From the NCBI GenBank assembly GCA_964526675.1, contig CAZGLY010000018.1, forward strand, positions 1 to 60,848: a stretch of 60,848 nucleotides of DNA, in the 5' to 3' direction. Made by a program: the position numbers and the translations under genes. The DNA is from CAZADA01 sp964526675 (lineage in GTDB: Bacteria; Pseudomonadota; Alphaproteobacteria; Caulobacterales; Maricaulaceae). The notes beneath the pieces are model-generated. The model saw nothing but the letters and a program-made list of their open reading frames with translations, ran no database searches and had not been told where the DNA came from. Of the stretch, positions 34,314 through 44,124 are shown one piece after another; the first letter of the stretch is position 1, and each line of letters opens with the position of its first letter.

Positions 34314-37300
34314 TGCTTCGGCGCGTCGCCCTCGCCAGCGTCCTTGTGGCGACGCTCTCAGCCGTGTTGGCGATTGGCGCGGTCAACGCGCTGAGGGCCG
34401 AAAGCGTGCGCGCCTGGGCGCTGCAGGCCGCCGGCGCCGCGATCGAGCGCCAAACGGACTTGCGGGTGGCCGTCCGGCGCACCGCGGGCGATTGGCCGTT
34501 CCACATTGTCCTCCACGATGTGACGGTGGCTGAGGGGGCGGCGCCGACGCCCCTGCTGGACGTGGAGCGCATCGAGCTGCGCTGGCGACCCTTGGGTCTT
34601 CTCGTTGGCCAGTACGACTTTGCGGTCGTGGAGGTCACGCGGCCGCGCCTGGCGCGTCTGCCGGCGATGCTCGCCAAACCGCCGAGCGCCCAACCATCGC
34701 GGCGTGCGCGCTTCCCCATCCCACCGGTGACCGTCGACGCGTTGCGGGTGACGGACGCCGTCGTTGCGTCGGCGGTTGTGCCGGGCGGCGCCGCCTTTTC
34801 CATGGATGGCGGTTTTGTTCGGCGGCCTGGACTTCAATCGCGGGTGTCCCTGGTCGCCCAAGCCAATGTGGAGCTCGGCGTCCTGGATGAGAGCCCGCTG
34901 GCGTCATGGCACGGGCGCGACGCGCACGTGGAAATCGCGGCGGACCTCACGCCACGGCGCGTGGATCTGCATCTGGCCACGGTGACCCTCCGCGAGAGCG
35001 GCTTGGAGATCCGCAACGCGACCGCCACGCCCGATGGCATGGCTCAAGGCCGCGTGAGTCTGGGCGCGCGCGCGCCCCAAACTCTTGTGGCGAGCCGCGA
35101 TCGCTTCACCGCTGACGCGCGGCTGTTCTTGCGTCCTGGCGTTTTGGCCGTCTCCGACGTCGTGCTCGCCAGCGAACGGGTTGGCGTGCTGTCGCGCGGC
35201 GCCGCGGATGTGGCTCTCGCCGACGACGACGTCCTGGCGCGCGTGAACCTCACAGCCTCGCCGAACGCCGTGCGTCTCGCCGGCCTGGATTGGACCGTTT
35301 CGGGCGACGCCGCTCTCACGGCTGACCTCTCCGGCCCATGGTGGGATTTGAACGCCACCCTGAGCCTGACGACGCCGGCCGCGCGCATCGCGGCTCTCCG
35401 CGCGCCGGCCCTTTCAGCGACCGCGCGCGTCAACGGTTTGCCGACGGCGCTCGACGCCCATGTCGTGGTGCGTCCGCAGTCACGCGCGATCGGGCCGCCC
35501 GCGCTTGCGGACGCCGAGCAGCCTGATACGGAACCGGAAGCGGAGTTGGTCGCGCATCTTCGTTCGGATGATTGGGCGATCTTCCACGTGGATGATGCTC
35601 GCGTCCGCTTCGGCGACGCGACGGTTGCGGGAAACGTGCGGCTGCAACGCGCGCCGTTCCAGGTGAAGGCCGACGCCGCGCTGACCGCGCCAAGGATCGA
35701 AGCGCTCGCGCCGAACGCCGGCGTGACGGGCGATCTCGCAGCCGAGATCGCCGTAGACGCCCAGCAGGACGTGCGGATCGACGCCACGGCGACAAGTGAC
35801 CGACTGGCGACGAGCGCGGTGGCGCTGACGGGGCTTGAAGTGACAGCGCGCGGCCCGATCGACGCGCTCGACGTCGTCGCGGCGGCGGCAACGTTGGGGG
35901 AAACCAATCGCGACCCGATCGGCCAGGACCTCGCCGCCTCGCTCCAACTGGCCGCGGCGCCAAGCGATGGTGCGTCCGTGGACGCTCTGGTGCGCACTCT
36001 GAGCGGCGTCATTCTGAGCCGTGATGTGGTGTTGGCCGCCCCGACCCGGCTCGTCGCCGGCGCCGACCGCTTGCGCTTGGAGCCGAGCTCGCTTCGCGTG
36101 GGCGCGGACGGAACGATCAACCTCGCCGGCGCTATGACGCCAGAGCGCCTCAGCGGATCCGTCACGATCGAGCGCGTTGCGCTTCCCGAGCTGCACGGCG
36201 AGCTGTCCGGCGCGGCGACCATCGACACCGCAGGGTTGGCGGCCTCGGAGGCTGACGAGGAAGCGGTCGCGCGGCTCGGGCGTGGGCGTCTGCGTCTCAC
36301 CGCCCGCCCGCCCGGGCGTCCGCCGGTGGGCTTGCATATCGGCGGCGGCTGGGACGGTGACGCCGTGGATCTCAGCGCGTCCGTCGAAGGGCTTGAGGAG
36401 GGATCGCCTCTCCCGAGGACGCGCATCGGGCGCGCTCGGCTTCCTGCACGCCTGGAGATGGCCGCGACGGGTCCGCGCCTCGATCTGACGGGCGACGCCG
36501 ATGTCGCGTTGGATTATCGCGGATCAGCCGCGCCGCTTTTCAGTTTGGCCGGCTTGGCCGAGCATCGGCTGATCGGCGATCTAACCGCGGACGCGCGCTT
36601 GCAGGGGCCCTATGACGCCCTTGAGGCGGCGGGCGCGGTCACGCTTTCCGCCGGCGCGTACACGCACGACCGCCTTGGCGTCACGCTGGACAACCTTGAC
36701 GCACGCCTCGCCGCGTCCGGCTCCATCGACGCGTTGACGCTCGACGTGAATGGGCGCGCCACCAACGCGGGAGGCGCCGCCCCGGCGTGGCGCGTCACGG
36801 GCGCGTTGCGCCCACAGCTGGGCGCGGCGCCGGAGCTTGATGTGACCGTCGCCTTGGATCGCGCCTGGGTCGTGCGGCGCGACGATGTGCGGGCGCGGGC
36901 TTCCGGGATCGCCCGCCTCGCCGGACCGACCACGGCGCTGCTTCTGTCCGGCGATGTGGCGATCGACTCCCTCGAGACCGCGATCCCTGAACCCGCGGCC
37001 GGCGAGGACGCGCTCGAGACCGTTCGGGTCGTGCGGTTGGACGCCCCCTCGGCGATGCGGGAGCCTGGCGCGCCGACCACCTCCCGCGTGGCGCCGGCCC
37101 CCTCTCTCGCGCTTGACGTTGGCGTGACCGCTGAGGATCGGCTCGTTGTGCGGGGGCGTGGTCTGGAGAGCGCGTGGCGGGCGGATCTGCGCGTGCGCGG
37201 CGACGCCAACGCGCCGCGGCTGGTCGGCGATGTCGAGGTGGCTCGCGGCGGGTTGGACTTTGCGGGCCGGCGGCTGGAGCTCACGACCGGCGTGATCACC

Positions 37301-37819
37301 TTTACCGGCGAGGCTGAGCCAGATCCGCTGCTGTCGGTGGAGGCGGAAACGACCGCGCTGACGGGCGAACGACTGCGGCTCACGGTCACCGGCCGCGCGT
37401 CGGATCCGACGATTGCGTTGAGTTCAGAGCCCGCCCTGCCCCAGGAGGATGTGCTCGCGCTCTTGTTGTTTGGACGACCGGTGACGGAGCTGACGGCCTT
37501 TGAGGCCGTGCGGCTCGCCCAAGCCGCGGCGGCGTTGAGTGGAACCGGGCCGTTTGGCGGACGCAGCGCGCTTGATCGCGCGCGCCAATCCCTGGGCCTC
37601 GACGTGCTGCGGCTCACCCAATCCCAAACGGGTGACGCGGGACTGACGGTTGGCAAATACGTAACGGATCGGATCCTCGTGACAGCCAACCAAGATGTCA
37701 CGGGCGAGGCCGGCTCTGTGGCGATCGCGATCCGGCTGACGGACGCACTCAGCTTGCAAACGGATGTTGGCCAGGACGCCAGCGGCGCCGTGGGGGTGAG
37801 TTGGCGGCGGGACTACTGA
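34313..37819 (+). CDS. tamB: TamB, translocation and assembly module inner-membrane subunit
   Basis: An 1168-aa protein anchored by one N-terminal helix (about 3-25) with a long periplasmic beta-taco region expected to span the periplasm and carry lipids or assist outer-membrane protein assembly. The C-terminal DUF490/TamB domain is recognisable by PALPQEDVLALLLFGRPVTELTAFEA and the end VGVSWRRDY. It is shorter than the E. coli protein but within the alphaproteobacterial range. It starts at TGATG with the tamA stop, so it is coupled. Confidence 0.93.
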   Translation: MLRRVALASVLVATLSAVLAIGAVNALRAESVRAWALQAAGAAIERQTDLRVAVRRTAGDWPFHIVLHDVTVAEGAAPTPLLDVERIELRWRPLGLLVGQYDFAVVEVTRPRLARLPAMLAKPPSAQPSRRARFPIPPVTVDALRVTDAVVASAVVPGGAAFSMDGGFVRRPGLQSRVSLVAQANVELGVLDESPLASWHGRDAHVEIAADLTPRRVDLHLATVTLRESGLEIRNATATPDGMAQGRVSLGARAPQTLVASRDRFTADARLFLRPGVLAVSDVVLASERVGVLSRGAADVALADDDVLARVNLTASPNAVRLAGLDWTVSGDAALTADLSGPWWDLNATLSLTTPAARIAALRAPALSATARVNGLPTALDAHVVVRPQSRAIGPPALADAEQPDTEPEAELVAHLRSDDWAIFHVDDARVRFGDATVAGNVRLQRAPFQVKADAALTAPRIEALAPNAGVTGDLAAEIAVDAQQDVRIDATATSDRLATSAVALTGLEVTARGPIDALDVVAAAATLGETNRDPIGQDLAASLQLAAAPSDGASVDALVRTLSGVILSRDVVLAAPTRLVAGADRLRLEPSSLRVGADGTINLAGAMTPERLSGSVTIERVALPELHGELSGAATIDTAGLAASEADEEAVARLGRGRLRLTARPPGRPPVGLHIGGGWDGDAVDLSASVEGLEEGSPLPRTRIGRARLPARLEMAATGPRLDLTGDADVALDYRGSAAPLFSLAGLAEHRLIGDLTADARLQGPYDALEAAGAVTLSAGAYTHDRLGVTLDNLDARLAASGSIDALTLDVNGRATNAGGAAPAWRVTGALRPQLGAAPELDVTVALDRAWVVRRDDVRARASGIARLAGPTTALLLSGDVAIDSLETAIPEPAAGEDALETVRVVRLDAPSAMREPGAPTTSRVAPAPSLALDVGVTAEDRLVVRGRGLESAWRADLRVRGDANAPRLVGDVEVARGGLDFAGRRLELTTGVITFTGEAEPDPLLSVEAETTALTGERLRLTVTGRASDPTIALSSEPALPQEDVLALLLFGRPVTELTAFEAVRLAQAAAALSGTGPFGGRSALDRARQSLGLDVLRLTQSQTGDAGLTVGKYVTDRILVTANQDVTGEAGSVAIAIRLTDALSLQTDVGQDASGAVGVSWRRDY

Positions 37820-37866
37820 CGCCGGACGCGCGGGCGTGTGGCCTTGGCGGCGATGACGCGTCGCGG

Positions 37867-38460
37867 TCAGAACATTGGCTCATCGCCCACGGCGATGAGG
37901 TACGCCGACCACACCCATTGAGCCTCCACCGAAGGATCCGCCGGTCCGTCGGGCGTGGCGTGAAGCAGCCATGTTGGCCCGCGCCCGCCAACGCCCAAGG
38001 GTGCGCCATCCACGCTGAGCGCGAGGATCCAATCCCGTGCGGCCCGCTCCTCACCGGTGAGGGCCGCGCGATAGCCATCGAGCGCGAAGAACGTGACGGT
38101 TTTGTCGTCATCCACGCCGGCGCTATTTAAGACATCCGCCAACAGCGGGCCCCGCGCGACGAGCGGCGCGGGCCAACCTTCGACCTGGGCGCGGACCTCC
38201 CGCTGCGGCAAAGCTCGGAGCGTGGCGGGATCGAAGACCACGGCGCGCTCAAAGTCGGTCTGCTGCGCCTTGATGAAAGCGTCGTCGAAGCCGTTGAACG
38301 GCGGGCGGTTTGGCGCGGCGACGTCGCCAATCACGGTCACCCAGGACGGCCCTTTGTCCAGAGCCGGCATAGCGGGGTCGCCCCGCTCCTCCAGGGTCGC
38401 GCAGCCGCTGGTTCCCGCCGCGACGAGCGCGGCAAACGACGCCATCAATCGTGCGAACAT
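37867..38460 (-). CDS. SUOX/YedY-fold lipoprotein without the molybdenum-ligand cysteine
   Basis: A 197-aa protein. The signal sequence ends in GTSGC, giving a lipidated Cys at 20. The remaining domain (about 40-195) resembles the oxidoreductase molybdopterin-binding fold: VIGDVAAPNRPPF near the start, a PAPLVARGPLLADVLNSAGV helix, FFALDGYRAAL and WVWSAYLIAVGD at the end. The Mo-coordinating Cys of YedY/SUOX enzymes is absent, as Cys 20 is the only cysteine. It is therefore unlikely to be a Mo enzyme in the usual sense. It is convergent with tamB. Confidence 0.65.
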   Translation of the reverse strand: MFARLMASFAALVAAGTSGCATLEERGDPAMPALDKGPSWVTVIGDVAAPNRPPFNGFDDAFIKAQQTDFERAVVFDPATLRALPQREVRAQVEGWPAPLVARGPLLADVLNSAGVDDDKTVTFFALDGYRAALTGEERAARDWILALSVDGAPLGVGGRGPTWLLHATPDGPADPSVEAQWVWSAYLIAVGDEPMF

Positions 38461-38611
38461 CCGGCGTGTTCCCCCACAGTTGGCCGCGTCTCTGTGTAAC
38501 CGGTCTGCGCCCGGGCCCCAAGTGCGGCGCCGCCGGGGCTGCGCGCCGACACCGCGGCGTCTAGGCTGAGGGGTCCGCGGCGTGCGTCGCCGCGCGTGTG
38601 GAGTGCGCAGC

Positions 38612-40000
38612 ATGGAGTGGTTGAGCGTCGCCCCCCCGGTCGCGGCGATTCTGGTCGCGGTGACGACGCGGAATGTCTATTGGGCGCTCGGGACCGCGCT
38701 GTGGCTCTCTGAAACGTTGATCGCCAACGTGAACCCAGCGGCGGGCGCACTGGGCGCCGTCGATCGCGCCGTGGGGGTGTTCGAAAGCCCGGGCAACACG
38801 CGCATCCTGTTGTTTTGTCTGCTGATTGGCGCGTTGATCGCCTATATGCGCGACTCCGGTGGGGTCGATGCGATGGTGCGCGTGTTGACGCGCAGCGGCG
38901 TGGCGGGCTCCCGCCGACGCGCCAGCGCTGTGACGGCCGCCGCGGGCACGGCGATCTTTGTCGACACCAACGCCAGCCTGCTCAGCGCCGGCGTGCTTGG
39001 CCGCTCCTTGTTCGACGCTCACCGCCTCAGCCGCGCGCGGCTCGCCTACATCATCGATTCCACAAGCGCCCCGGTGAGCGTGCTGATCCTGATCAACGGC
39101 TGGGGCGCCTATGCGTTGAGCCTCGTCGCCCCCTACGGCTTCGCCAGCCCGATCGGCGTGGTGGCCGGGTCGATCGCCTGGAACGCCTACGCGTGGCTCA
39201 CGCTGGCGGGCGTCTACGCCACGGTTGTGAGCGACCGGGTGTTCGGCCCGCTCGCGGCGGTGGAGCGGGCCTCCGCGGAGGTGGGCGCGCGGCCGGCGGC
39301 GGATCCCGTCGTCGCGGCGGGGATCCGCGCGGGCGCCCCGCGTTACATGTGGGCGCCGTTGCTCACGCTGGTGGCGGGCGCAATCGCTTTCATGGCCTGG
39401 ACCGGCGGCGGCAACATCATGGCCGGCTCGGGGTCTCAGTCCATCCTCTGGGCCATGGTGGTGGCGACCGGTTTGGCCTACGCGATGTTGGCGCGGGACC
39501 GCGTGTTCGCCCTGACGGAATTGCAGGATCGCGGCTTCCAAGGGATCGGCGAGATGGTTCCGGCCGTGACCGTGTTGTTTTTCTCCATCGCCTTGGGAGA
39601 CAGCTTGCGGGTGCTCGGCACGGGAGAGTTCATCGCCGCGCTCGCTGCAACGACTGTCGCCCCCGCCGTCATACCCGGCTTGCTGTTCGTCGCCGCGGCG
39701 GCCACCTCGTTCACGACGGGCACAAGCTGGGGAACGTATGGCGTCATGATCCCCATCGCTATGCCGCTCGCCCAAACGCTGGGGCTGCCGCCGTCCTTGA
39801 TCTTGGCTGCGGTGCTGGGCGGCGGCGTGTTCGGCGATCATTGTTCACCCATTTCGGACACCACCCTCATCGCGTCCATCGCCTCCGGCGCCGACCATCT
39901 TGAGCATGTGCGCACGCAGTTGCCCTACGCCCTGGCCGCCGCCGCGGGCGCGATGGTCGTTTACGGGATTGCCGGCGTGGTCGTCACAGCGCAGGGTTAG
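38612..40000 (+). CDS. NhaC-family Na+/H+ antiporter
   Basis: A 462-aa inner-membrane protein of about 11-12 helices. The segments GTAIFVDTNASLLSAGVLGR, IIDSTSAPVSVLILINGWGAY, ATSFTTGTSWGTYGVMIPIAMPLA and FGDHCSPISDTTLIASIASG are the conserved NhaC core. They contain the transport-site Asp, Asn, Ser and Thr residues. The ATG at 38612 begins right at the first helix, and an upstream in-frame start would add only Arg-rich residues. It is followed 28 nt later by the hydroxyacid oxidase, possibly one transcript. Confidence 0.87.
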   Translation: MEWLSVAPPVAAILVAVTTRNVYWALGTALWLSETLIANVNPAAGALGAVDRAVGVFESPGNTRILLFCLLIGALIAYMRDSGGVDAMVRVLTRSGVAGSRRRASAVTAAAGTAIFVDTNASLLSAGVLGRSLFDAHRLSRARLAYIIDSTSAPVSVLILINGWGAYALSLVAPYGFASPIGVVAGSIAWNAYAWLTLAGVYATVVSDRVFGPLAAVERASAEVGARPAADPVVAAGIRAGAPRYMWAPLLTLVAGAIAFMAWTGGGNIMAGSGSQSILWAMVVATGLAYAMLARDRVFALTELQDRGFQGIGEMVPAVTVLFFSIALGDSLRVLGTGEFIAALAATTVAPAVIPGLLFVAAAATSFTTGTSWGTYGVMIPIAMPLAQTLGLPPSLILAAVLGGGVFGDHCSPISDTTLIASIASGADHLEHVRTQLPYALAAAAGAMVVYGIAGVVVTAQG

Positions 40001-40028
40001 GGGCCGCTGGTCGGTGTACGGAGGCCCC

Positions 40029-41234
40029 ATGTCGACGCTCTCCCGATGCTTCAACATTGAGGATGTGCGCCGCGTGGCCGCGACGCGGCTGCCGGCGCCG
40101 GTGTGGGGTTATCTCGACGGCGCCGCGGAGGATCATCGGGCGCTTCATCGCAACCGCGCGGCCTTCGGCGAAGCGCGCCTCGTGCCGCAGCTGTTGAATG
40201 ACGTGACGACGGTGGACACGTCCACGACCCTGTTGGGGGCGCCGTCGGCGGCGCCCTATTTTCTGGCGCCCACCGGATTCACGCGGTTGTTTCATCGCGA
40301 CGGAGAGGCCCCGGTGGCGCGCGCCGCGACCCGAGCCGGTCTCCCCTACACCTTGTCCACGCTCGGCAGCAGCAAGATCGCGACCCTCGGCGCCGCCGGC
40401 ACGTCACCGTTCTTCTTTCAGATCTACGTCTTTCGCGATGAGGGCGCGAACGCCGCGATCATCGCCGACGCGAAGGCTGCGGGCGTCGACGCGTTGATCC
40501 TGACCATCGACGTACCCACGCCCGGCAATCGCGAAACAGACCTGCGCACGGGGCTCTCCTTTCCACCCCGGCCAACCTTGCGCACCCTGGCGCAAATGCT
40601 GATGAAACCGGGTTGGCTGGCTGGGTATGTCGCGGGTGGTCCGGCGAAAGTCGCCAACTTCGAGGCCCACGGCCGCGGCCCTCTGGACATGGCCTCCGTG
40701 ATCAAGCTGCTCACACCCGCCGTGACGTGGGATGACGCGGCGCGCATGGTCGCGGCGTGGGATGGTCCCTTCGCCATCAAGGGCGTCCATTCGCCGCTCG
40801 ACGCCCGGCGCGCGGCGGACATTGGCGCCAGCGCCGTCATCGTGTCGAACCATGGCGGCCGCCAGCTGGATTCCGCACCCGCCGCCTTCGAAATCTTGCC
40901 AGAAATTGTCGAAGCCGTCGGCGATCGCGTGGAGATCATTATTGATGGCGGCGTGCGCCGCGGCGGCGACGTGATCAAAGCGGTCGCGGCGGGCGCCCGC
41001 GGCTGCGCCATTGGCCGTCCGTATCTCTACGGCCTCGTCGCCGACGGGGAAGCCGGCGTGACGCGCGTGATCGACATCCTGACCAGCGAGATCGAGCGGG
41101 ATTTGGCGCTGATGGGGTGCGCATCCATCCACGAGGTCACGGCGGAGCATTTGCGTCTGGGCGCGCGCCTGCAACGGCCCGCGCCGGCAGCGGCGACCAC
41201 CCGGACACGCGCGACACCCGTCGGCGTCGACTAG
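40029..41234 (+). CDS. FMN-dependent alpha-hydroxy-acid oxidase/dehydrogenase (LldD-like)
   Basis: A 401-aa TIM-barrel flavoenzyme of the lactate/glycolate/mandelate oxidising family. The active-site signature is SNHGGRQLDSAPA (about 277-289), with the catalytic His and the substrate-binding Arg. DGGVRRGGDVIKA and GRPYLYGL hold the FMN phosphate. The N-terminal NIEDVRRVAATRLPAPVWGYLDGAAED is also typical. The substrate is probably L-lactate or another 2-hydroxyacid but cannot be fixed. GGAGG lies before the ATG. Its stop overlaps the stop of the convergent lipoprotein gene. Confidence 0.9.
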   Translation: MSTLSRCFNIEDVRRVAATRLPAPVWGYLDGAAEDHRALHRNRAAFGEARLVPQLLNDVTTVDTSTTLLGAPSAAPYFLAPTGFTRLFHRDGEAPVARAATRAGLPYTLSTLGSSKIATLGAAGTSPFFFQIYVFRDEGANAAIIADAKAAGVDALILTIDVPTPGNRETDLRTGLSFPPRPTLRTLAQMLMKPGWLAGYVAGGPAKVANFEAHGRGPLDMASVIKLLTPAVTWDDAARMVAAWDGPFAIKGVHSPLDARRAADIGASAVIVSNHGGRQLDSAPAAFEILPEIVEAVGDRVEIIIDGGVRRGGDVIKAVAAGARGCAIGRPYLYGLVADGEAGVTRVIDILTSEIERDLALMGCASIHEVTAEHLRLGARLQRPAPAAATTRTRATPVGVD

Positions 41235-42142
41235 TCTCCGGTTAGCGACACGCCGCGTTCCTCGAACAGAAGCGAGCAGCGGATATTGGCGTAGGCCTCG
41301 AACACGGCGTCCTGGGCGGGGGCGCCCCAATCCGCGGCCGCCTCCGCCTGCGCGGGCTCCAGCGCCCACCAGCCGTCGATGGCGGCGGCGTCAGCCCGGA
41401 TCTCCCGGTAGTGCCGCGTGACCGCTGCGGCGCGCTCCGCGTCGTCGCCGGTCAAAGGGAAAAAGGCGGTCGACGCCTCAACCACGCCCAAGCCGACGCG
41501 GTTGCGCAGAACGCAGAACTGGGTCGTGGCCGTCAGCGCGTACCAGCGCGGCAAATCCTCATCGACGGCGTCTTCCAAGGCGGTCAGCCGCCGCGTCGAC
41601 GGCCCCCACGCGTCAGCGGCGCCGGCGAGGAACGCGGCCGCCGCGGCGGCGGCCTTGTCCGCCGCAGGCCCACGCCATGGCTCAGTGCCGCGCGGCGCGT
41701 CCGCAAGGTTCGCCAGGGCTTGCTCGCCTTCCAAGACGCCCAGCGCGACTTCCAGAACGCCACACTCCCGCGGCGTCGACTCCGCAACGCCCTCCAGCCC
41801 GCACACGCGCCGCCCCTCCAGCAGCCACTCCCGCGCCGACGCCGCCAGCGCCTCATCCGCCGCCGCCCAAAGCACGGCGCGCGCCATCACGCCATAGGCG
41901 CGCATTTGATCCACCACATCCGCACGGCCACGCGCGGCCGTAACCGCGTCCTCGGCCAACTGCGCCATCGCGGTGGTCTCGGGCTGTGGCGGCGTCGTCT
42001 CGAGCGCCTGCTCCACAAGCTTTTGATAACGCCCCTCAAGGCTGCCGCCGCCAGCGGCGGTGGCGGTTACACAGCCGGCCGCCGTCAGAGCCGCCGAGAC
42101 CACGCCGGCATACGCAAGGCAACGGATCCGTGTCAGCATCAT
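41231..42142 (-). CDS. Lipoprotein of the unknown three-gene operon
   Basis: A 303-aa protein with signal peptide and lipobox TAAGC (Cys 24). The rest is predicted to be almost entirely helical, with repeated Ala-rich amphipathic stretches and a few conserved-looking Trp and Cys residues (CGLEGVAESTPRECG near 113-127; WWALEPAQ near 260). No family is recognised. Nine nt separate it from the 646-aa gene upstream, so it is cotranscribed. An outer-membrane-facing or inner-membrane lipoprotein companion to the other two proteins is inferred. Confidence 0.7.
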   Translation of the reverse strand: MMLTRIRCLAYAGVVSAALTAAGCVTATAAGGGSLEGRYQKLVEQALETTPPQPETTAMAQLAEDAVTAARGRADVVDQMRAYGVMARAVLWAAADEALAASAREWLLEGRRVCGLEGVAESTPRECGVLEVALGVLEGEQALANLADAPRGTEPWRGPAADKAAAAAAAFLAGAADAWGPSTRRLTALEDAVDEDLPRWYALTATTQFCVLRNRVGLGVVEASTAFFPLTGDDAERAAAVTRHYREIRADAAAIDGWWALEPAQAEAAADWGAPAQDAVFEAYANIRCSLLFEERGVSLTGD

Positions 42143-42151
42143 CGCGTCTCC

Positions 42152-44092
42152 TCACACGCCGCGTTCGACGGCGTCCTCCTCACCGGCGGCCTCGTCAGCC
42201 TGAACGACCGGCGCGTCCGCCGCCAACAAGGGCGCCAGCACCACCTCCGCCGGCGCGTCAGGATCCAAACCGCCGGCCACAGCTTCAGCGACCCAGGCGC
42301 GAAACAGCCACACCCACTCCGCCGCGCCGATGCGCCCGTCCGTCGTGCTCGCCAAACCATTGAGCGTCATGGCTAAGCCCGTCACCGCCGTCCACGCCTC
42401 TTCGTGGGCCGCCGCGCTGGGATGGCCCGCGGCCGCGCGCGTCGCGGCCGTGAGCGCGCCCGCCAAGGTCGCGCCAAACATCACGGCGCCGGGACGTCGC
42501 GCGCCGCCGCCGCCTGAAGGACGGGCGTTGGCCTCCGCCACATCCATGAGGCTCAACAACCCGCTGACCACCGGACCATGCCCATCCCCGCCAAGGGGCG
42601 TCACCGCTCCGGGATTCGTTGTCGCCGCGCGCACAAAGGTGTCGACAACCTCGCGCCAATGGGCGCGTCCCATGAGATCCGACGCTGGATGGGCCAAGAG
42701 CGCAGACACTCCTGAGACGACGCTGGCGACTTCCGCGCTCGCCTCATCGCCTGCGAGCATGCCGGGCGTGCGGGCCGCCTCCTCGAACACAAGACGTGAC
42801 ATCGCCAGCAAAAACGGTCGATCCACAACGCGTTGGAAGCCGGGGGCGGCGGCGTTGGCCGCAAGGCCCGCCACGAACGCGCTCACGCCGCGCGCCGCCG
42901 CGCGATCCCACGGGTCAGCCTCGTGGTCCGCGGCCGCGCTCGATTGGGACGCGACCGCCTCAAGCGCCGTCGACGCCATGTGCGCGCGCATGGCCGCGTG
43001 GTCGTAGGGACGCGGCAACGTCAGCAGCGCTTGCGCCATGCCGGAGAGCGCGCCGCGACCCATGGCGGAGCTCAACCCGCCGCCTGACGCCACGAGGCTC
43101 GGATTGTCGGCCATGGTGGTGAGCATGCTGGTGTAGATGCGCGTGAGCCCGCCCTTCGAGAACGTGCGCTCCAAGCTGTGGTCGGCAACCTCCTGAAAGA
43201 AACGCTGGGTCATCGCGCCAAGCGCCTGATCATCCGCGAAGGCATCGCCCAAAAACGCCGTTTGACGGTCCGCGAGCGTCGCGAACGCTGCATTCGTCAC
43301 GGGACCCAACAGCGTCTCGCGGATGCGGACCCATGATGGCGACGTCGGCTGGCGCGCAAACAGCGTCACCAGCGGCTCGAGCATGGCGCTGGCCAGTTCC
43401 GCCACATGCTCCTCATCAACAAACGCGGATGGATGATCGTGCAAGGCCTGCAAGCCCGATCGAAAGAACACGGCCACCGCGCGTTGGGCGAACGCTTCGC
43501 CGGCTCCGTCCATGCCGCCGGGGCCGGCGCGCTCGAGGGGCCGCACAAGGCTTCGCAGATTGATGGCGAGCGCCGAAATGAAAGGCTCCGTCCGGGCGTC
43601 GGCGCCAAACACGGCCGGGTTCGCACCGGCGTACTCCAAGGCGATGTCGAACAAGCTCAGGCCGATGCGCGCCGTGACGCCGGGGCTCACATCGTTTCGC
43701 CACTGCGCGACATAGACGAGACCGACCGCTGATTCCGGCTCCACGACGGACGCCGCGTCGCCCAGCGTCTCAAGCACCTCCGCAGGCAGGCGCGCGCGGT
43801 CCGCGCGCCAGCGATCGCACGCCGTCTCGAACAGCGCGTCCCGCTGCTCGGCGCCTTCAGCGGTGTCTTCCGGCAAGGGCGGGGCGTCGCCATAGATGTT
43901 GCGCCGCAGACGCGGCAGACGCGGATCGTTTTGAAGAATGTTCAACGCCCAATTGGTGCGATCGACGAGGGTCACCGCCGGGAGCGGCAGCGCCACCGGC
44001 CGCGCCAACGCCCGCTCGCGCAACGCCTGACGTGTTGAACCGCCCAAACGCACGGCGGCTTGGAGCGCGAACAGCACCGCATAATAGGACAT
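42152..44092 (-). CDS. Large helical repeat protein of unknown function
   Basis: A 646-aa protein with one weakly hydrophobic N-terminal stretch (1-18) but no clear signal cleavage site. By eye, seven segments share a pattern of [N/H/T]-P-x-x-[hydrophobic] followed by an amphipathic helix: near residues 158, 220, 330, 442, 492 and 557, plus a degenerate one near 279. Spacing is about 50-65. This suggests an alpha-solenoid. No enzymatic motif is visible. It lies between the membrane-protein gene (32-nt gap) and the lipoprotein gene (9-nt gap). No family is recognised. Confidence 0.7.
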   Translation of the reverse strand: MSYYAVLFALQAAVRLGGSTRQALRERALARPVALPLPAVTLVDRTNWALNILQNDPRLPRLRRNIYGDAPPLPEDTAEGAEQRDALFETACDRWRADRARLPAEVLETLGDAASVVEPESAVGLVYVAQWRNDVSPGVTARIGLSLFDIALEYAGANPAVFGADARTEPFISALAINLRSLVRPLERAGPGGMDGAGEAFAQRAVAVFFRSGLQALHDHPSAFVDEEHVAELASAMLEPLVTLFARQPTSPSWVRIRETLLGPVTNAAFATLADRQTAFLGDAFADDQALGAMTQRFFQEVADHSLERTFSKGGLTRIYTSMLTTMADNPSLVASGGGLSSAMGRGALSGMAQALLTLPRPYDHAAMRAHMASTALEAVASQSSAAADHEADPWDRAAARGVSAFVAGLAANAAAPGFQRVVDRPFLLAMSRLVFEEAARTPGMLAGDEASAEVASVVSGVSALLAHPASDLMGRAHWREVVDTFVRAATTNPGAVTPLGGDGHGPVVSGLLSLMDVAEANARPSGGGGARRPGAVMFGATLAGALTAATRAAAGHPSAAAHEEAWTAVTGLAMTLNGLASTTDGRIGAAEWVWLFRAWVAEAVAGGLDPDAPAEVVLAPLLAADAPVVQADEAAGEEDAVERGV

Positions 44093-44124
44093 GGCGCGCC
44101 TCCCCTCGAGCCCCGTGCGCGGGG

